Shown here piece after piece: positions 7,514 to 11,601 of a stretch of 11,601 nt of DNA (within the stretch, counting starts at the first letter, position 1; each line of letters begins with the position of its first letter). The stretch spans positions 1-11,601 of the forward strand of contig DLXL01000298.1 of assembly GCA_003448025.1 (NCBI GenBank). The letters are read 5' to 3'. The translations under genes and the position numbers were made by a program. Origin of the DNA: Saprospirales bacterium (GTDB taxonomy: Bacteria; Bacteroidota; Bacteroidia; Chitinophagales; Saprospiraceae). The notes below the pieces were generated by a model. That model was not told the origin of the DNA. It saw only the letters and a program-made list of their open reading frames with translations, and did not search any database.

Positions 7514-7834
7514 GAGATAATTAAAAATATAAAACTTAGTAGAAGGATGAAACATGGCTTTTGCAAGGGACTATAGACAATAACTATACAATAATGTATG
7601 GTAAGTCGAATGCAAGGAAATTTTCATATAAAGGGACGCCAATTCAGTGTTTTAGTTCGGCACATTGATGTCAATATTCGGCAATCGACTTTGGCGGCGG
7701 CGGGCAGGAGACAATGGCATGAACAACAAGAGGGTAATTGCGCTTGACCACATGAAATATTCGGCATTTTTTAAATAATATTCGGCAAAAAACTCCATAT
7801 TATACCTTTTTAGATATTTATTCAAAAAACCATT
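7514..7834. repeat. Diverged copy of the surface-gene upstream region
   Basis: This stretch aligns with 3478-3806: the ATGAGATAATTAAAAAT start, the TAGAAGGATGAAAC box, the TTCGGCA pairs, GAACAACAAGAGGG, and the TTTTTAGATAT and AAAAAACCATT ends. Together with 7241-7513 and 7878-7929 it forms the second copy of a control module of about 690 bp. Short insertions and deletions interrupt every frame seen in the other copy, so it is not coding. Confidence 0.75.
7656..7787. promoter_or_regulatory. Two pairs of TTCGGCA sites, 21-bp spacing (copy B)
   Basis: TTCGGCA occurs at 7656, 7677, 7760 and 7781. Both pairs keep the 21-bp spacing seen at 3627-3760, although the gap between pairs is 83 bp here and 85 bp there. 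The four heptamers are intact while neighbouring bases differ, which argues for a binding site. The site lies between the truncated gene (leftward) and the hybrid regulator (rightward). Confidence 0.5.
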
Positions 7835-7877
7835 ATGTAAGTTAGACGTTTAACGTTTCTTTTGTTCACGAGAATGT

Positions 7878-7929
7878 GGTTAAAATTCGCTTTTTCGCCA
7901 ATATAATAGTGCATTCCAGGCATACTTCT
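7878..7929 (+). promoter_or_regulatory. Second copy of the duplicated upstream block
   Basis: This block aligns without gaps to 4459-4510. TTAAAATTCG, TTTTTCGCCAAT and TGCATTCC are identical, and the stretches between have changed. Here it lies ~225 bp upstream of the regulator gene. The interval 7835-7877 (43 bp) corresponds in length to the two flanks of element A joined together, as expected for an uninterrupted site. Confidence 0.45.
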
Positions 7930-8052
7930 TTCTTTACCTGCCGCAATTGGTGCTCGTTCAGGATTTTATTGCCGAACTCAAACCGGTTTTATTCAGCCTT
8001 CTTGCCCCTTTTGCAATCATGTAGTAGAGTTGTTACACAACAACTTTTATAG
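7930..8052. other. Unassigned intergenic stretch
   Basis: I see no supported gene here. One frame reads PQLVLVQDFIAELKPVLF before a stop and could be the tail of a lost gene, but it has no start or context. The stretch separates the duplicated block from the MITE-like hairpin upstream of the regulator. Confidence 0.3.
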
Positions 8053-8101
8053 GAGCGTGGTTAAAATTATATTCTCTGATAATATGATTTTAAACACGCT
8101 C
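8053..8101. repeat. 49-bp hairpin with the same ends as the nested MITE
   Basis: The ends are GAGCGTGGTTAAAATTATATT and, reverse-complemented, GAGCGTGTTTAAAATCATATT (two mismatches), around a short loop. The termini match those of the 160-bp MITE at 4115. The flanks are TAG and TAA, so a TNA duplication is imperfect. It is probably an internally deleted or very short member of the same MITE family, lying ~50 bp upstream of the regulator start. It could also fold in that gene's leader RNA. Confidence 0.55.
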
Positions 8102-8153
8102 TAAAAGATTAGGAAACAAGCCCTTAAAACTTTCTACACAACCAAGCCAGCTC

Positions 8154-11100
8154 ATGATCCTTAGCAGGATATTCATTTTCTTTTGTATTTTTTTCCTAAG
8201 TCTGCAGGTTTCGCACGCACAAGAGGTAGACAACATTCCACTTAAAGGGCGATTGATCCGGATTAGTTTTTGGCGCAAGAGTCATGGTTTGCCGACCTGG
8301 CACATTCGGGATTTGATACAGGACAATCGAGGGATGATTTGGATGGCTACCGACCAGGGATTGGTTTCCCTAGATGGGAAAAAATTCAAGATTCATGAGG
8401 TGCCCATACCCGAGATCAAGGCTAAGGATCTCTATCGTTTACTGATGGACAAAGAGCATCGGCTGTGGCTTTTTTACCATACAGGAGATAGCACATCTAT
8501 TTGTGTGTATGACCCGATTCAGGGTCAGGTTGAAGCGCTCGCATCTTACATTGGCCGGTCTCTATCTTTTTCGTCCATTGCGTTAGGCACCCTATGTAAG
8601 GTTAGGGATACGATCTGGATTCTAGACCCCGGAACGCGCAGGGGTGGATATTATGCAGGAAATAACCGTTGGACAGAGACCTTTCAAGATACGGTTACGC
8701 ATGAGGAGTCGTACATGTATTTTCCGGCTTCTGCAGGAAAGATTTGGATGGTAAATAAAATCATGAAAGCAGTTTACCTGTCAGATGCTTTTGGAAATAT
8801 CAAAGAAAGCTATTCTATCAGAGATTCTCAGATATCGAGCTACTGGGTAGGCCATTGCGGTACATTGTATTTCATTTATCCTTCGGAGGAAAAGAGAGGG
8901 AGTGATTCTCCTGTTTCAATATTAAAATGTGTGGAAGGCGTGGGTGTTTTGCCTGTAATTGCACAGGATCAATTCAATTTGGAATGGGGAAACGGCATGT
9001 CTTTTAGGTACAACTCTATCCCCATTCGATCAAACAATCAAATGGGGATAGAGTTGGTGATCCACGAGAATGGTTTTGATTTGTACGACAAGGGGAAGCT
9101 ATTGTACAAGGATCTTGATCAATATTTACAGCAAGAACACAGACTTAAGCCGGAAAAAACGGTTTATGTATTGGAAGATCAATCCTTCTGGATGCTAGCT
9201 ATTGATGCAATAATCAGGCTGGAAGTTTTGCCAAACTATTTTACCAATTACCTGCAAGAAGTGGAGAATCCTCCCAGTACCCGCGGATTGGAAGTAATGG
9301 GAGACACCTTGTATGTGAACAGTTATCAGGGGCATCTGGCAGTGAATTTGCTAAACAAACGTTGGCGGAAAATGACCGAACTTAACCGCTACCCTTTGGG
9401 TTTGGGCATGGCAGTCTATAAAGATAACCTTTGGAGTGGTCATCATGGAAATATGATCAGTGTCTATTCCCCGATAGGAAACAGGTGCAAATTTATTCCG
9501 ATTTTAGGAGATGAATGGAATTACCAAACCAATGCTTTTTTTTTTAACGACCGTGAAGGCGTGTTCCTTGGAACAGCCTTTGGCTTATTCAAATATCATT
9601 CAGATTCTAAAGTATTCAGAAAAACAAACAACAATTACCCACAAATTAATTGTTTTTATAAAAATACCCATGGCATTTGGATGGGCAGTTCTGAAGGCCT
9701 GTTTTTACTGGATTCATTGAGTTCACATTTAGATATTAATGCCAGGCATATATTTCCATTGATTATTACAACCGCTGTTAAGCAAATATACGAAGACAAA
9801 GAGGGTGTTTTTTGGTTGGCTACAGCGGAAGGACTTTGGCGATGGCGCCCTTTTTCCATGTCGGTGGATGTATTTAATGAAGCAACAGTTGGATTGCCAT
9901 CCAATCAAATTCATGCAATTTACGAAGATCACCTCGAAAGGTTATGGATGTCCAGCGATAATGGAATCATTTGTTTTGACAAAAAAAGTCAACAATTTCA
10001 CACTTTTACAGTCGGAGACGGCCTTTCGTCCAATGAATTCAATTACTTGTCTCATTGTAGGGATGAACAAGGGCGATTGTATTTTGGATGTGTATCGGGA
10101 GTAACCTCCTTTCAGCCAGACTCCATTAATAAAAATTCATATAATCGTTTAAAACTGTATTTGACTGCTTTTAAAATCCGGAGCGCAAATACCAGCAATG
10201 AACAAAACTTAACCATAGACGCCAATTCCCACAAGGAGCCTCTGAAAATTGCTTACTCAACGGAACAGATCAGCATCGAGTTTTACGCACCGGCATTTTC
10301 CGGTGAGTGCATTCAATATCGTTGGCGCATCTCGAAATTTGATTCAACCTGGACTATTTTGACGGAACCTCACATTAATATATTTCAACCACATATTGGC
10401 GCCTATACCATAGAGATAGAAGCAAGTGTTCTTGGAAACAATCTTATTCCCAAAGCAAGTTTTTATATTGATTTGATTGTAGAAGATCCTTTCTATTTAA
10501 ATACCGACTATTTGGTATTTGGGGCTATACTTATATCGGGCTTGATAGTCGGGGTATTTCGATGGCGTCAGCAACGCCTCCAACATCTAAGCAAGCGGTT
10601 ATCCAAAGAAGTAGCAGAGAAGACGATACAATTGCAACAGGAGCGGGATACCATTGCTAAGCAAGCAGAGGAACTTAAGTGTTTGGATGAGGAGAAGTCG
10701 CGTTTTTTTCAGGATTTGAGTCATGAGATACGCAATCCGTTGACGTTGATTTTGGGGCCTGTGAGCGAGTTGTTGAAGCAGGAGGAGTTGCCGGAGTCCT
10801 ACCGGGAGAAATTGGAGCGGGTGAAGCGAAACACCCGCAAAATTATGGCTCTGATAGAGGAGGTATTGGAGTTGACGCGTCTTGAGGCGGGCGTGGTACC
10901 GTTGGAGCATTCGGAGTTTATTTTGGAGGCACTCCTGGAACGGCTGGTTGGAGAGTTTGAGTTGCGCGCCGGAGCAGAGGGCAAAGCGCTTCGTTTGGCG
11001 CATCATTTTCCGGATGGGCTGATGATACGGACGGACATGCGGAAGCTGGAGAAAGTGATCTCTAATCTGATTGATAATGCGTTGAAGTATACGCCGGCGG

Positions 11101-11601
11101 GCGGGGTGGTATTGGTACAGGCGCGGTGGCAGGAGGAGGGAGTTCTGCGGTTGGAGGTACGGGATACGGGAGTTGGGATTGCCGGCGAGCATTTAGGGCG
11201 GATATTTAACCGATATTATCAGGTACCGGGCGTTGAGGCGCTTGAGCGGAAGGGCGGGTTTGGGATAGGGTTGGCGATGTGCCGGAGTTATATGCAGTTG
11301 CTGGGTGGAGAGATTACTGCGGAGAGTACGCCCGGGGCCGGTACGGCGATGCGGTTGGTGTTGCCATGCGGTGAAGTTAAATCTGCTGTTGTAATGAAGG
11401 AATTGGACAGGACTGAGCCGGCAGGCCGTCTTGGGCGTATTTTAGTGGTGGATGATGAGCCGGAGATACTGGATTATGTAACCTCTTTGTTGTCGGATCG
11501 GCATGAGGTGATCCGGGCGGGGTCCGGGGAAGAGGCCTGGTCAATATTAGCGAGAGAGAAGGTAGAGCTGGTGATCAGCGATTTGGTGATGCCTGAGGGG
11601 G
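8154..11601 (+). CDS. Hybrid two-component regulator (propeller sensor kinase fused to receiver), 3' end outside window
   Basis: The frame is open for 1149 codons and runs off the right edge. The ATG at 8154 is the first after an in-frame stop at 8091. Residues 1-22 are a signal peptide (cleavage after SHA). Residues ~49-653 are a periplasmic sensor with Reg_prop-type blades, clearest at 49-75 (LIQDNRGMIWMATDQGL), 540-566, 584-609 and 627-653. A Y_Y_Y-like domain follows at ~706-765, one membrane helix at ~787-802 and a coiled-coil linker to ~850. HisKA carries H857 (SHEIRNP); the ATPase has N971/N975, DTGVGI (D1004) and GGFGIGLA (1034-1041). The receiver has D1100/D1101 and phospho-acceptor D1143, then is cut. 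Family members usually end in an AraC-type DNA-binding domain and sense glycans or other envelope ligands; neither is shown here. GC rises sharply at about 10680-10720. Confidence 0.95.
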   Translation, partial: MILSRIFIFFCIFFLSLQVSHAQEVDNIPLKGRLIRISFWRKSHGLPTWHIRDLIQDNRGMIWMATDQGLVSLDGKKFKIHEVPIPEIKAKDLYRLLMDKEHRLWLFYHTGDSTSICVYDPIQGQVEALASYIGRSLSFSSIALGTLCKVRDTIWILDPGTRRGGYYAGNNRWTETFQDTVTHEESYMYFPASAGKIWMVNKIMKAVYLSDAFGNIKESYSIRDSQISSYWVGHCGTLYFIYPSEEKRGSDSPVSILKCVEGVGVLPVIAQDQFNLEWGNGMSFRYNSIPIRSNNQMGIELVIHENGFDLYDKGKLLYKDLDQYLQQEHRLKPEKTVYVLEDQSFWMLAIDAIIRLEVLPNYFTNYLQEVENPPSTRGLEVMGDTLYVNSYQGHLAVNLLNKRWRKMTELNRYPLGLGMAVYKDNLWSGHHGNMISVYSPIGNRCKFIPILGDEWNYQTNAFFFNDREGVFLGTAFGLFKYHSDSKVFRKTNNNYPQINCFYKNTHGIWMGSSEGLFLLDSLSSHLDINARHIFPLIITTAVKQIYEDKEGVFWLATAEGLWRWRPFSMSVDVFNEATVGLPSNQIHAIYEDHLERLWMSSDNGIICFDKKSQQFHTFTVGDGLSSNEFNYLSHCRDEQGRLYFGCVSGVTSFQPDSINKNSYNRLKLYLTAFKIRSANTSNEQNLTIDANSHKEPLKIAYSTEQISIEFYAPAFSGECIQYRWRISKFDSTWTILTEPHINIFQPHIGAYTIEIEASVLGNNLIPKASFYIDLIVEDPFYLNTDYLVFGAILISGLIVGVFRWRQQRLQHLSKRLSKEVAEKTIQLQQERDTIAKQAEELKCLDEEKSRFFQDLSHEIRNPLTLILGPVSELLKQEELPESYREKLERVKRNTRKIMALIEEVLELTRLEAGVVPLEHSEFILEALLERLVGEFELRAGAEGKALRLAHHFPDGLMIRTDMRKLEKVISNLIDNALKYTPAGGVVLVQARWQEEGVLRLEVRDTGVGIAGEHLGRIFNRYYQVPGVEALERKGGFGIGLAMCRSYMQLLGGEITAESTPGAGTAMRLVLPCGEVKSAVVMKELDRTEPAGRLGRILVVDDEPEILDYVTSLLSDRHEVIRAGSGEEAWSILAREKVELVISDLVMPEG

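Noticed and set aside
7248..7576. Plus-strand frames of 80-90 codons over the truncated gene
   Set aside because: They are antisense to the truncated surface-gene copy, which has an identifiable signal peptide and a homologue.
8053..8101. Intrinsic terminator
   Set aside because: The hairpin has no T-run on either strand, and its arms equal the ends of the MITE at 4115, which is a better explanation.
10599..11192. A 197-codon minus-strand frame
   Set aside because: It is antisense to the histidine kinase and ATPase domains; the GC-rich codon bias there opens the opposite strand. The predicted protein is Gln/Leu/Arg-rich with no recognisable domain.

Overview
The window looks like accessory chromosome of a gliding or surface-colonising Bacteroidota. 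The evidence is a secreted protein with a type IX secretion (T9SS) type-B/CHU_C C-terminus, a periplasmic-propeller hybrid two-component regulator of the Bacteroidota kind, and a BspA-like surface protein. I cannot fix the family; Saprospiraceae or Chitinophagales would fit. Base composition changes sharply along the window. Sampled lines run near 67% GC in the left surface gene, near 30% in the CHU_C gene, near 35% in the sensor half of the regulator and near 65% in its kinase half.

Layout. (1) 1-3477, minus strand: the first 1159 codons of a giant secreted protein. It has a signal peptide, about eight autotransporter-type PATR beta-strand repeats, a PKD-like segment and BspA/DUF285 repeats. 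It runs off the left edge. (2) 3478-4517: intergenic region with paired TTCGGCA heptamers, then a ~610-bp TA-flanked inverted-repeat element (copy A) that carries a nested 160-bp IS5-type MITE. (3) 4518-6734, plus strand: a complete 738-residue T9SS cargo protein with a propeller-like N-terminus, three PKD-like domains and CHU_C. (4) 6738-7057: a 320-bp second copy (B) of the TA-flanked element in the same orientation, starting 3 bases after the CHU_C stop. (5) 7087-7117: a hairpin terminator reading on the minus strand. (6) 7211-7513, minus strand: a truncated copy of the 5' end of the left surface gene, followed by a diverged copy of its upstream region (to ~7929). (7) 8053-8101: a short hairpin with the same ends as the nested MITE. 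(8) 8154 to the right edge, plus strand: a hybrid histidine kinase/response regulator, cut inside its receiver domain.

The main structural result is that 3121-4510 and 7241-7929 are two copies of one module: the surface-gene 5' end plus its divergent control region. The right copy has no TA-flanked element, so it preserves the empty site for element A. Element B in turn preserves the empty site of the MITE nested in element A. The order of events can therefore be read from this window alone. The CHU_C gene lies between the two modules and between two direct copies of a mobile element. This suggests a surface-protein locus that is being reshuffled, with a sensor-regulator next to it. That the regulator controls these genes is inference only.
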